A stretch of DNA of 64,000 nt. Source: Cyprinodon diabolis (taxonomy: Eukaryota > Chordata > Actinopteri > Cyprinodontiformes > Cyprinodontidae). Below are positions 22,601 to 35,531 of the stretch, in pieces. Location of the stretch: positions 1-64,000 of the forward strand of contig JARPUW010000257.1 in the NCBI GenBank assembly GCA_030533445.1, read 5' to 3'. The position numbers were made by a program, and so were the translations under genes. The notes under the pieces are model-generated. The model did no database searches and had not been told where the DNA came from. It saw only the letters and a list, made by a program, of their open reading frames with translations. The stretch's first letter is position 1. Each line of letters begins with the position of its first letter.

Positions 22601-22798
22601 ATATAGGGCAATAAATATATGTAAAAAATATAGAGGCTTTTATTTTGAAGGGTCCCTGGAGTCTTATTTTGAAAGTCTATCAGTGCTGAGTGGCAAGGGA
22701 AGTGTCATGGACGGCAGTCATATAGTATCCATTTCCCAATGTTAAATCAGTGCTTTCACCCTCCATTAGATTAATATGTGCTGTTTAAAACAGCAGAG
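19602..22798. repeat. Unit 7 (3197 bp): G-type, no hairpin module, gamma tail
   Basis: The 5' half is G-type with CTACAACCTGAATG and AAAAACAGCTCTG, both shared with unit 17. The tail differs from alpha and beta: GTTTAGAGAAAATG, CCCATCAATG, GTTGATGAC, TTGCCATAGGG and AAAATGGGG, all shared with unit 16. Private: ACCTGTGCTG, GGACGGCAGTC and CAGTGCTTTC. Confidence 0.94.
21737..22002. repeat. 51-bp double-hairpin minisatellite, 5 full-spaced hairpins (unit 7)
   Basis: GC hairpins at 21737, 21792, 21843, 21898 and 21949 (steps 55, 51, 55, 51). A 55-bp step with GATGAAAAAAATCACC occurs twice, suggesting internal duplication of a monomer pair. The second hairpin has the changed loop ATT with the stem intact. 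Confidence 0.93.
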
Positions 22799-25700
22799 GT
22801 AAAATCTGTTTGAAGCTTGGTAACCTTGACAACGCTTAACGAGCCTCTCACTGACACAGACAACAGCTGCACTCACTATTGGTTTCTTCTTCCCAGGCTT
22901 TTTTGTATGGGAAGAACGGCACCGAACAAACGACTACTGATCAAAAACCGTATGAGTTATTCAAAAAACATTTTCACCATGAGCATCAGCAATCCTTCGA
23001 CTCCAACTATACCAACTTTGGTGTATGTGTGTCATTCAGAAAAATATTTATGACGAGTTGAAAACACATAGTCTGATTCGTTTTTCTCCCATCTTCAGCT
23101 CAAAAAGAATGGAGAAAGGCTGAAACTCTCATCCACTTTAGGTTGGTCTGGAGGGTTTTTAAGGCAAAGTATTAATCCTACCGTAATTCCGAAGACATTG
23201 TGTGAGTCCAGAGGTTTCAGTCTACAAACTGACCAAAAATGGTGACTGTAGCTCCAAATATGTGGCCGTGAGGGCGAGAATAAGATGTTTGATCTTAAAA
23301 AATGGCCGCCTCACACTAAGATTTCAGCAGCTGCACTCTAGCAGGCTGCTGCAGAAGCTAACTGTCAGCTAGCTTCCAGGTGCTTACCCTCCGAACAAAC
23401 GACTGCTGAGCAAAAACCGTAAAAGATATCTGAAAAATTCTTTCAGTGAAAGCAACATCTATCCTTTGTCTCAGACTGGGGTAACCTTCATGTCTGTAGG
23501 TCTTTCACAACCCAAAACGAAGCACAAACAAAATGGTTGGCCCACCTGCTCCTCCCTTTGTTTGAACTGCAGGACCTCACTCTCACTCACCTTTTAGCTG
23601 CTAAAGCACCCCTCCGAACAAACGACTGCTGAGTAAAAACCGTAAAAGGTATCTGAAAAATTCTTTTTATCTAAGCGACAGCTATATCTTGTCTTCAATT
23701 GGAGTAACTTTCATGGCTGTAGGTCATCTACAAACTGAATGGGAAGAGAAAGAAAAAGAAAAAACGTTTCATCACACCTAAGCTTCTAATTGAGCTAGCT
23801 GCAGCAGGTCACTGTCACTCAGCTTTCAGGTGCTTAAAATGTCCTCCGAACAAACGACTGCTGAGCAAAAACCGTATGAGTTATTCAAAAAATTTTTTCA
23901 CCGTGAGCGTCAGTCATCCTTCGACTCCAACTATGCCAACTTTGGTGTATGTGTGTCATTCAGAAAAATATTTATGACGAGTTTAAAACACATAGTCGGA
24001 TTCGTTTTTCTCCCCTCTTCTGCTCCAAAACCAATGAAAAACGGCTCTGATTTTCATCGACTTTAGGTCGGTCTGGAGGGTTTTTAAGGAAAAGTATTAA
24101 TCCTACCGTAATTCCGAAGATATTGTGTGGGTCCAGAGATTTCAGTCTACAAACTGACCAAAAATGGTGACTCTAGCTATAAATATGTGGCCGTGAGGGT
24201 GAGTTTAAAATGTTTTTTTGTGTTTAAAAAACGCCTGCCTCACACTCTAGCTTTTCAGTTGCTCCACTCTAGCAGGCTGGATTTTGCTAAAACTTTGTGG
24301 CGCTTGAGGTCTGATTATACAAAAACCGTAGCAGTTATCAACATACCGTCTTCAGTTTTAAATAGACGAAGGATTTATCTACAAACTGAGCTTCAAACTG
24401 TTTTTCTAGGTGAATGTATGCCGACACAGTGAAGTGCTGTTTTTTATGCTTTTTTTTTCCTCTCCCCATTCATTTCCTATGGGATTTTTTTGCGACGTTT
24501 TCGCTAATAATTCGCAAACCTTCGGACTAATGAGAAAGTTTTATACAAGCACACATCACCCCATTGGTCCCGACGCGTGTGCCAACTTTGGGCCCGATCC
24601 GCCAAACCGTGCGGGACTAGTTACGCGCCGAAGTTTTGGGTATACGGGAGAATTATAATAATAACTAGAAAATTTCTAAAGAAATTTTGAGGGGGGCCAC
24701 CTACTGCCCGTCTGGGGAACCGGGCCAATACGGCCCTGGCAAGTGACGTCGGGGCTCCCCAGACCAACTGCTTACGCCTTTGAGGGCTGCTGAGGGAAGG
24801 AAAGAGGGCAAGTTCATGGGCAAAGAGAGCTGTGTGCCACTTGTGCTGAAATCTGGGAAATAGACGTGCACAGAGTATGATGCACAAGGGTAATATGGGT
24901 TGTCCATATTGAAACACAGTGGGTAAAGCCCAGTTGGCGGGCTTCGCCCGCCTGCTAGGAGCCATCTCAGTGAAGAAAAAAATCACCAATGGCGGGCTCT
25001 GCCCGCCTTCTAAGAGCCATTGCAGTGATGAAATCACCAATGGCGGGCTCCGCCCGCCTGCTAAGAGCCATTGCAGTGATGTAATCACCTTTGGCGGGCT
25101 CCGCCCGCCTGTTACCATTGGCGGGCTCCGCCCGCCTTCTAAGAGCCATTGCAGTGATGAAATCACCAATGGCAATGAGCAATATGCCAGAATGTATGAG
25201 TGTGTATAAGGAAGAGGCTTTTATTCTGTAGAGTCCTTGTAGTCTTATTTTGAAAGTCTATCATGAATGTGCATCAAAAGATGGGTCACGCCCAGCAGTG
25301 ATATAGAATCCATTTCCAAATGTTAAATCACTGGTTTTCCATGTTATTAGGTGAATAGTTGCTGTATTACAGAGTAAATGGGAGACTTTTATTGTGAAAT
25401 TTGCTCTGGGGTGTGTTTTGAAAAGGTCACTAGAGTCTAATAAAAACAACCTGGAAGAGTTTGGGTCATAATGTTGAGCCATTTGCATCAATTAATGCAT
25501 TACTATAATCTAGAGGCTTTTATTTTGTAGGGTCCCTGGAGTCTTATTTTGAAAGTCCAACAGAGTTGTGTTTATAGAAAATGTTCAGACCCGTCAATGA
25601 TAGTTGATTACTTTCCAATCGTTAAATCACTCTTTTTCCATGTTATTAGGGCAGTAGATGAAGCGGAAATGGGAGGCTTTTATTTTGAAATTTGCTATAG

Positions 25701-25969
25701 GGTGTGTTTTAAACAGTCTCCTAGAGTCTATTCTCTAAAACGGGGTTGAGTTTGGGTCATAATGTTGAGCCATATAGAGCAATAAATATATGTAAAAAAT
25801 ATAGAGGCTTTTATTTTGTAGGGTCCCTGGAGTCTTATTTTGAAAGTCTATCAGTGCTGAGTGGCAAGGGAAGTGTCATGTACAGCAGTCATATAGTATC
25901 CATTTCCCAATGTTAAATCAGTCCTTTCACCCTCCATTAGATTAATATGTGCTGTTTAAAACAGCAGAG
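22799..25969. repeat. Unit 8 (3171 bp): T-type, no hairpin module, alpha tail
   Basis: Closest to unit 1 (shared CATCCACTTT, AAGGCAAAG, CACAGAGTATG, GCATTACTATA, CATGTACAGC) but without the three hairpin modules. Private: GGGTGAGTTTAAAATG in module A' and CATATAGAGCAATAA. Confidence 0.94.
24936..25173. repeat. 51-bp double-hairpin minisatellite, 5 hairpins (unit 8)
   Basis: Same layout and monomer order as unit 1, including the 27-bp short final step. Confidence 0.93.
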
Positions 25970-27826
25970 GTAAAATCTGTTTGAAGCTTGGTAACCTTGA
26001 CAACGCTTAACGAGCCTCTCACTGACACAGACAACAGCTGCACTCACTATTGGTTTCTTCTTCCCAGGCTTTTTTGTATGGGAAGAACGGCACCGAACAA
26101 ACGACTACTGATCAAAAACCGTATGAGTTATTCAAAAAACATTTTCACCATGAGCATCAGCAATCCTTCGACTCCAACTATACCAACTTTGGTGTATGTG
26201 TGTCATTCAGAAAAATATTTATGACGAGTTGAAAACACATAGTCTGATTCGTTTTTCTCCCATCTTCAGCTCAAAAAGAATGGAGAAAGGCTGAAACTCT
26301 CATCCACTTTAGGTTGGTCTGGAGGGTTTTTAAGGCAAAGTATTAATCCTACCGTAATTCCGAAGACATTGTGTGAGTCCAGAGGTTTCAGTCTACAAAC
26401 TGACCAAAAATGGTGACTGTAGCTCCAAATATGTGGCCGTGAGGGCGAGAATAAGATGTTTGATCTTAAAAAATGGCCGCCTCACACTAAGATTTCAGCA
26501 GCTGCACTCTAGCAGGCTGCTGCAGAAGCTAACTGTCAGCTAGCTTCCAGGTGCTTACCCTCCGAACAAACGACTGCTGAGCAAAAACCGTAAAAGATAT
26601 CTGAAAAATTCTTTCAGTGAAAGCAACATCTATCCTTTGTCTCAGACTGGGGTAACCTTCATGTCTGTAGGTCTTTCACAACCCAAAACGAAGCACAAAC
26701 AAAATGGTTGGCCCACCTGCTCCTCCCTTTGTTTGAACTGCAGGACCTCACTCTCACTCACCTTTTAGCTGCTAAAGCACCCCTCCGAACAAACGACTGC
26801 TGAGTAAAAACCGTAAAAGGTATCTGAAAAATTCTTTTTATCTAAGCGACAGCTATATCTTGTCTTCAATTGGAGTAACTTTCATGGCTGTAGGTCATCT
26901 ACAAACTGAATGGGAAGAGAAAGAAAAAGAAAAAACGTTTCATCACACCTAAGCTTCTAATTGAGCTAGCTGCAGCAGGTCACTGTCACTCAGCTTTCAG
27001 GTGCTTAAAATGTCCTCCGAACAAACGACTGCTGAGCAAAAACCGTATGAGTTATTCAAAAAATTTTTTCACCGTGAGCGTCAGTCATCCTTCGACTCCA
27101 ACTATGCCAACTTTGGTGTATGTGTGTCATTCAGAAAAATATTTATGACGAGTTTAAAACACATAGTCGGATTCGTTTTTCTCCCCTCTTCTGCTCCAAA
27201 ACCAATGAAAAACGGCTCTGATTTTCATCGACTTTAGGTCGGTCTGGAGGGTTTTTAAGGAAAAGTATTAATCCTACCGTAATTCCGAAGATATTGTGTG
27301 GGTCCAGAGATTTCAGTCTACAAACTGACCAAAAATGGTGACTCTAGCTATAAATATGTGGCCGTGAGGGCGAGTTTAAAATGTTTTTTTGTGTTTAAAA
27401 AACGCCTGCCTCACACTCTAGCTTTTCAGTTGCTCCACTCTAGCAGGCTGGATTTTGCTAAAACTTTGTGGCGCTTGAGGTCTGATTATACAAAAACCGT
27501 AGCAGTTATCAACATACCGTCTTCAGTTTTAAATAGACGAAGGATTTATCTACAAACTGAGCTTCAAACTGTTTTTCTAGGTGAATGTATGCCGACACAG
27601 TGAAGTGCTGTTTTTTATGCTTTTTTTTTCCTCTCCCCATTCATTTCCTATGGGATTTTTTTGCGACGTTTTCGCTAATAATTCGCAAACCTTCGGACTA
27701 ATGAGAAAGTTTTATACAAGCACACATCACCCCATTGGTCCCGACGCGTGTGCCAACTTTGGGCCCGATCCGCCAAACCGTGCGGGACTAGTTACGCGCC
27801 GAAGTTTTGGGTATACGGGAGAATTA

Positions 27827-27967
27827 TAATAATAATAATACGCGGAATAAATATGTGCAATAGTAGTAGGTGGGCCATGCCTTCGGCATGTGGCCCCCCA
27901 ATAATACGCGGAATAAATATGTGCAATAGTAGTAGGTGGGCCATGCCTTCGGCATGTGGCCCCCCAA
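27827..27967. repeat. TAA-linked hairpin modules, 2 copies (unit 9)
   Basis: Cores start at 27840 and 27906 (period 66). The second core joins CTAG directly. Confidence 0.93.
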
Positions 27968-28238
27968 CTAGAAAATTTCTAAAGAAATTTTGAGGGGGGC
28001 CACCTACTGCCCGTCTGGGGAACCGGGCCAATACGGCCCTGGCAAGTGACGTCGGGGCTCCCCAGACCAACTGCTTACGCCTTTGAGGGCTGCTGAGGGA
28101 AGGAAAGCGGGCAAGTTCATGGGCAAAGAGAGCTGTGTGCCACTTGTGCTGAAATCTGGGAAATAGACGTGCACAGCGTATGATGCACAAGGGTAATATG
28201 GGTTGTCCATATTGAAACACAGTGGGTAAAGCCCAGTT

Positions 28239-28425
28239 TGCGGGCTTCGCCCGCCTTCTGGGATCCATCTCAGTGAAGAAAAAAATCACCAATGGCGGGC
28301 TCTGCCCGCCTGCTAAGAGCCATTGCAGTGATGTAATCACCTTTGGCGGGCTCCGCCCGCCTATTACCATTGGCGGGCTCCGCCCGCCTTCTAAGAGCCA
28401 TTGCAGTGATGAAATCACCAATGGC
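28239..28425. repeat. 51-bp double-hairpin minisatellite, 4 hairpins (unit 9)
   Basis: GC hairpins at about 28239, 28294, 28345 and 28372. One 51-bp monomer is missing relative to the reference layout; the 27-bp short step is kept. Confidence 0.93.
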
Positions 28426-29221
28426 AATGAGCAATATGCCAGAATGTATGAGTGTGTATAAGGAAGAGGCTTTTATTCTGTAGAGTCCTTGTAGTCTTAT
28501 TTTGAAAGTCTATCATGAATGTGCATCAAAAGATGGGTCACGCCCAGCAGTGATATAGAATCCATTTCCAAATGTTAAATCACTGGTTTTCCATGTTATT
28601 AGGTGAATAGTTGCTGTATTACAGAGTAAATGGGAGACTTTTATTGTGAAATTTGCTCTGGGGTGTGTTTTGAAAAGGTCACTAGAGTCTAATAAAAACA
28701 ACCTGGAAGAGTTTGAGTCATAATGTTGAGCCATTTGCATCAATGAATGCATTAGTATAATCTAGAGGCTTTTATTTTGTAGGGTCCCTGGAGTCTTATT
28801 TTGAAAGTCCAACAGAGTTGTGTTTATAGAAAATGTTCAGACCCGTCAATGATAGTTGATTACTTTCCAATCGTTAAATCACTCTTTTTCCATGTTATTA
28901 GGGCAGTAGATGAAGCGGAAATGGGAGGCTTTTATTTTGAAATTTGCTATAGGGTGTGTTTTAAACAGTCTCCTAGAGTCTATTCTCTAAAACGGGGTTG
29001 AGTTTGGGTCATAATGTTGAGCCATATAGGGCAATAAATATATGTAAAAAATATAGAGGCTTTTATTTTGTAGGGTCCCTGGAGTCTTATTTTGAAAGTC
29101 TATCAGTGCTGAGTGGCAAGGGAAGTGTCATGGACAGCAGTCATATAGTATCCATTTCCCAATGTTAAATCAGTCCTTTCACCCTCCATTAGATTAATAT
29201 GTGCTGTTTAAAACAGCAGAG

Positions 29222-32200
29222 GTAAAATCTGTTTGAAGCTTGGTAACCTTGACAACGCTTAACGAGCCTCTCACTGACACAGACAACAGCTGCACTCACT
29301 ATTGGTTTCTTCTTCCCAGGCTTTTTTGTATGGGAAGAACGGCACCGAACAAACGACTACTGATCAAAAACCGTATGAGTTATTCAAAAAACATTTTCAC
29401 CATGAGCATCAGCAATCCTTCGACTCACACTATACCAACTTTGGTGTATGTGTGTCATTCAGAAAAATATTTATAACGAGTTGAAAACACATAGTCTGAT
29501 TCGTTTCTCTCCCATCTTCAGCTCAAAAAGAATAGAGAAAGGCTGAAACTCTCATCGACTTTAGGTTGGTCTGGAGGGTTTTTAAGGAAAAGTATTAATC
29601 CTACCGTAATTCCGAAGACATTGTGTGAGTCCAGAGGTTTCAGTCTACAAACTGACCAAAAATGGTGACTGTAGCTCCAAATATGTGGCCGTGAGGGCGA
29701 GAATAAGATGTTTGATCTTAAAAAAATGGCCGCCTCACACTAAGATTTCAGCAGCTGCACTCTAGCAGGCTGCTGCAGAAGCTAACTGTCAGCTAGCTTC
29801 CAGGTGCTTACCCTCCGAACAAACGACTGCTGAGCAAAAACCGTAAAAGGTATCTGAAAAATTCTTTCAGTGAAAGCAACATCTATCCTTTGTCTCAGAC
29901 TGGGGTAACCTTCATGTCTGTAGGTCTTTCACAACCCAAAACGAAGCACAAACAAAATGGTTGGCCCACCTGCTCCTCCCTTTGTTTGAACTGCAGGACC
30001 TCACTCTCACTCACCTTTTAGCTGCTAAAGCACCCCTCCGAACAAACGACTGCTGAGTAAAAACCGTAAAAGGTATCTGAAAAATTCTTTTTATCTAAGC
30101 GACAGCTATATCTTGTCTTCAATTGGAGTAACTTTCATGGCTGTAGATCATCTACAAACTGAATGGGAAGAGAAAGAAAAAGAAAAAACGTTTCATCACA
30201 CCTAAGCTTCTAATTGAGCTAGCTGCAGCAGGTCACTGTCACTCAGCTTTCAGCTGCTTAAAATGTCCTCCGAACAAACGACTGCTGAGCAAAAACCGTA
30301 TGAGTTATTCAAAAAATTTTTTCACCGTGAGCGTCAGTCATCCTTCGACTCCAACTATGCCAACTTTGGTGTATGTGTGTCATTCAGAAAAATATTTATG
30401 ACGAGTTTAAAACACATAGTCTGATTCGTTTTTCTCCCCTCTTCTGCTCCAAAACCAATGAAAAACGGCTCTGATTTTCATCGACTTTAGGTCGGTCTGG
30501 AGGGTTTTTAAGGAAAAGTATTAATCCTACCGTAATTCCGAAGATATTGTGTGGGTCCAGAGATTTCAGTCTACAAACTGACCAAAAATGGTGACTCTAG
30601 CTATAAATATGTGGCCGTGAGGGCGAGTTTAAAATGTTTTTTTGTGTTTAAAAAACGCCTGCCTCACACTCTAGCTTTTCAGTTGCTCCACTCTAGCAGG
30701 CTGGATTTTGCTAAAACTTTGTGGCGCTTGAGGTCTGATTATACAAAAACCGTAGCAGTTATCAACATACCGTCTTCAGTTTTAAATAGACGAAGGATTT
30801 ATCTACAAACTGAGCTTCAAACTGTTTTTCTAGGTGAATGTATGCCGACACAGTGAAGTGCTGTTTTTAATGCTTTTTTTTTCCTCTCCCCATTCATTTC
30901 CTATGGGATTTTTTTGCGACGTTTTCGCTAATAATTCGCAAACCTTCGGACTAATGAGAAAGTTTTATACAAGCACACATCACCCCATTGGTCCCAACGC
31001 GTGTGCCAACTTTGGGCCCGATCCGCCAAACCGTGCGGGACTAGTTACGTGCCGAAGTTTTGGGTATACGGGAGAATTATAATAACTAGAAAATTTCTAA
31101 AGAAATTTTGAGGGGGGCCACCTACTGCCCGTCTGGGGAACAGGGCCAATACGGCCCTGGCAAGTGATGTCGGGGCTCCCCAGACCAACTGCTTACGCCT
31201 TTGAGGGCTGCTGAGGGAAGGAAAGAGGGCTAGGTCATGGGCAAAGAGAGCTGTGTGCCACTTGTGCTGAAATCTGGGAAATAGACGTGCACAGCGTATG
31301 ATGCAAAAGGGTAATATGGGTTGTCCATATTGAACCGCAGTGGGTAAAGCTCAGTTGGTGGGCTCCGCCCGCCTGCTAGGAGCCCTTGCAGCGATGAAAA
31401 AAATCACCAATGGCGGGCTCTGCCCGCCTGCTAAGAGCCATTGCAGTGATGAAATCACCAATGGCGGGCTCCGCCCGCCTTCTAAGAGCCATTGCAGTGA
31501 TGAAATCACCAATGGCGGGCTCCGCCCGCCTTCTAAGAGCCATTGCAGTGATGAAATTACAAATGGCAATGAGCAATATGCCAGAATGTATGAGTGTGTA
31601 TAAGGAAGAGGCTTTTATTCTGTAGAGTCCCTGGAGTCTTATTTTGAAAGTCTATCATGGAAGTGCATCTAAAGATGGGTCATGCCCAGCAGTTATATAG
31701 AATCAATTTCCAAATGTTAAATCACTGGTTTTCCATGTTATTAGCTGAATAGTTGCTGTATTACAGAGTAAATGGGAGACTTTTATTGTGAAATTTGCTC
31801 TGGGTGTGTTTTGAAAAGGTCACTAGAGTCTAATAAAAACAACCTGGAAGAGTTTGGGTCATAATGTTGAGCCATTTGCATCAATTAATGCATTAGTATA
31901 ATCTAGAGGCTTTTATTTTGTAGGGTCGCTGGAGTCTTATTTTGAAAGTCCAACAGAGTTGTGTTTATAGAAAATGTTCAGACCCGTCAATGATAGTTGA
32001 TTACTTTCCAATCGTTAAATCACTCTTTTTCCATGTTATTAGGGCAGTAGATGAAGCGGAAATGGGAGGCTTTTATTTTGAAATTTGCTATAGGGTGTGT
32101 TTTAAACAGTCTCCTAGAGTCTATTCTCTAAAACGGGGTTGAGTTTGGGTCATAATGTTGAGCCATATAGGGCAATAAATATATGTAAAAAATATAGAGG

Positions 32201-32362
32201 CTTTTATTTTGTAGGGTCCCTGGAGTCTTATTTTGAAAGTCTATCAGTGCTGAGTGGCAAGGGAAGTGTCATGTACAGCAGTCATATAGTATCCATTTCC
32301 CAATGTTAAATCAGTCCTTTCACCCTCCATTAGATTAATATGTGCTGTTTAAAACAGCAGAG
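29222..32362. repeat. Unit 10 (3141 bp): T-type, no hairpin module, beta tail
   Basis: T-type 5' half combined with a beta tail like unit 2. Private: ACTCACACTATACC, TTTATAACGAG, TCAGCTGCTTAAAATG and TTTTTAATGC. GTAAAAGGTATC in monomer B (others AGATATC) is shared with units 16 and 18, and CTGTAGATCATC with unit 16. Confidence 0.94.
31357..31567. repeat. 51-bp double-hairpin minisatellite, 4 hairpins (unit 10)
   Basis: Same size and order as unit 2. The first stem is GGTGGGC instead of GGGGGGC. Confidence 0.93.
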
Positions 32363-35300
32363 GTAAAATCTGTTTGAAGCTTGGTAACCTTGACAACGCT
32401 TAACGAGCCTCTCACTGACACAGACAACAGCTGCACTCACTATTGGTTTCTTCTTCCCAGGCTTTTTTGTATGGGAAGAACGGCACCGAACAAACGACTA
32501 CTGATCAAAAACCGTAGGAGTTATTCAAAAAACATTTTCACCATGAGCATCAGCAATCCTTCGACTCCAACTATACCAACTTTGGTGTATGTGTGTCATT
32601 CAGAAAAATATTTATGACGAGTTGAAAACACATAGTCTGATTCGTTTCTCTCCCATCTTCAGCTCAAAAAGAATAGAGAAAGGCTGAAACTCTCATCGAC
32701 TTTAGGTTGGTCTGGAGGGTTTTTAAGGAAAAGTATTAATCCTACCGTAATTCCGAAGACATTGTGTGAGTCCAGAGGTTTCAGTCTACAAACTGACCAA
32801 AAATGGTGACTGTAGCTCCAAATATGTGGCCGTGAGGGCGAGAATAAGATGTTTGATCTTAAAAAAATGGCCGCCTCACACTAAGATTTCAGCAGCTGCA
32901 CTCTAGCAGGCTGCTGCAGAAGCTAACTGTCAGCTAGCTTCCAGGTGCTTACCCTCCGAACAAACGACTGCTGAGCAAAAACCGTAAAAGATATCTGAAA
33001 AATTCTTTCAGTGAAAGCAACATCTATCCTTTGTCTCAGACTGGGGTAACCTTCATGTCTGTAGGTCTTTCACAACCCAAAACGAAGCACAAACAAAATG
33101 GTTGGCCCACCTGCTCCTCCCTTTGTTTGAACTGCAGGACCTCACTCTCACTCACCTTTTAGCTGCTAAAGCACCCCTCCGCACAAACGACTGCTGAGTA
33201 AAAACCGTAAAAGGTATCTGAAAAATTCTTTTTATCTAAGCGACAGCTATATCTTGTCTTCAATTGGAGTAACTTTCATGGCTGTAGGTCATCTACAAAC
33301 TGAATGGGAAGAGAAAGAAAAAGAAAAAACGTTTCATCACACCTAAGCTTCTAATTGAGCTAGCTGCAGCAGGTCACTGTCACTCAGCTTTCAGGTGCTT
33401 AAAATGTCCTCCGAACAAACGACTGCTGAGCAAAAACCGTATGAGTTATTCAAAAAATTTTTTCACCGTGAGCGTCAGTCATCCTTCGACTCCAACTATG
33501 CCAACTTTGGTGTATGTGTGTCATTCAGAAAAATATTTATGACGAGTTTAAAACACATAGTCGGATTCGTTTTTCTCCCCTGTTCTGCTCCAAAACCAAT
33601 GAAAAACGGCTCTGATTTTCATCGACTTTAGGTCGGTCTGGAGGGTTTTTAAGGAAAAGTATTAATCCTACCGTAATTCCGAAGATATCGTGTGGGTCCA
33701 GAGATTTCAGTCTACAAACTGACCAAAAATGGTGACTCTAGCTATAAATATGTGGCCGTGAGGGCGAGTTTAAAATGTTTTTTTGTGTTTAAAAAACGCC
33801 TGCCTCACACTCTAGCTTTTCAGTTGCTCCACTCTAGCAGGCTGGATTTTGCTAAAACTTTGTGGCGCTTGAGGTCTGATTATACAAAAACCGTAGCAGT
33901 TATCAACATACCGTCTTCAGTTTTAAATAGACGAAGGATTTATCTACAAACTGAGCTTCAAACTGTTTTTCTAGGTGAATGTATGGCGACACAGTGAAGT
34001 GCTGTTTTTTATGCTTTTTTTTCCCTCTCCCCATTCATTTCCTATGGGATTTTTTTGCGACGTTTTCGCTAATAATTCGCAAACCTTCGGACTAATGAGA
34101 AAGTTTTATACAAGCACACATCACCCCATTGGTCCCGACGCGTGTGCCAACTTTGGGCCCGATCCGCCAAACCGTGCGGGACTAGTTACGCGCCGAAGTT
34201 TTGGGTATACGGGAGAATTATAATAACTAGAAAATTTCTAAAGAAATTTTGAGGGGGGCCACCTACTGCCCGTCTGGGGAACCGGGCCAATACGGCCCTG
34301 GCAAGTGACGTCGGGGCTCCCCAGACCAACTGCTTACGCCTTTGAGGGCTGCTGAGGGAAGGAAAGAGGGCAAGTTCATGGGCAAAGAGAGCTGTGTGCC
34401 ACTTGTGCTGAAATCTGGGAAATAGACGTGCACAGCGTATGATGCACAAGGGTAATATGGGTTGTCCATATTGAAACACAGTGGGTAAAGCCCAGTTGGC
34501 GGGCTTCGCCCGCCTGCTAGGAGCCATCTCAGTGAAGAAAAAAATCACCAATGGCGGGCTCTGCCCGCCTTCTAAGAGCCATTGCAGTGATGAAATCACC
34601 AATGGCGGGCTCCGCCCGCCTGCTAAGAGCCATTGCAGTGATGTAATCACCTTTGGCGGGCTCCGCCCGCCTGTTACCATTGGCGGGCTCCGCCCGCCTT
34701 CTAAGAGCCATTGCAGTGATGAAATCACCAATGGCAATGAGCAATATGCCAGAATGTATGAGTGTGTATAAGGAAGAGGCTTTTATTCTGTAGAGTCCTT
34801 GTAGTCTTATTTTGAAAGTCTATCATGAATGTGCATCAAAAGATGGGTCACGCCCAGCAGTGATATAGAATCCATTTCCAAATGTTAAATCACTGGTTTT
34901 CCATGTTATTAGGTGAATAGTTGCTGTATTACAGAGTAAATGGGAGACTTTTATTGTGAAATTTGCTCTGGGGTGTGTTTTGAAAAGGTCACTAGAGTCT
35001 AATAAAAACAACCTGGAAGAGTTTGGGTCATAATGTTGAGCCATTTGCATCAATTAATGCATTAGTATAATCTAGAGGCTTTTATTTTGTAGGGTCGCTG
35101 GAGTCTTATTTTGAAAGTCCAACAGAGTTGTGTTTATGGAAAATGTTCAGACCCGTCAATGATAGTTGATTACTTTCCAATTGTTAAATCACTCTTTTTC
35201 CATGTTATTAGGGCAGTAGATGAAGCGGAAATGGGAGGCTTTTATTTTGAAATTTGCTATAGGGTGTGTTTTAAACAGTCTCCTAGAGTCTATTCTCTAA

Positions 35301-35531
35301 AACGGGGTTGAGTTTGGGTCATAATGTTGAGCCATATAGGGCAATAAATATATGTAAAAAATATAGAGGCTTTTATTTTGTAGGGTCCCTGGAGTCTTAT
35401 TTTGAAAGTCTATCAGTGCTGAGTGGCAAGGGAAGTGTCATGGACAGCAGTCATATAGTATCCATTTCCCAATGTTAAATCAGTCCTTTCACCCTCCATT
35501 AGATTAATATGTGCTGTTTAAAACAGCAGAG
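32363..35531. repeat. Unit 11 (3169 bp): T-type, no hairpin module, alpha tail
   Basis: Carries CCGTAGGAGTTATTC in module A (also in unit 17), CCTCCGCACAAACG (box C mutated), CCCCTGTTCTG, GATATCGTGTGG and GTATGGCGACAC. Tail private change GTTTATGGAAAATG. Confidence 0.94.
34498..34735. repeat. 51-bp double-hairpin minisatellite, 5 hairpins (unit 11)
   Basis: Reference layout with intact stems in all five GC hairpins. Confidence 0.93.

Larger units (their letters stand above)
25970..29221. repeat. Unit 9 (3252 bp): T-type, 2 hairpin modules, alpha tail
   Basis: The 5' half matches units 1 and 8 (CATCCACTTT, AAGGCAAAG). The minisatellite start is of the unit 5/6 kind (TTTGCGGGC, GGGATCC). Private: GAAAGCGGGC, GAGTTTGAGTCA and CATCAATGAATGC. 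The mixture again implies exchange inside the foldback island. Confidence 0.94.
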
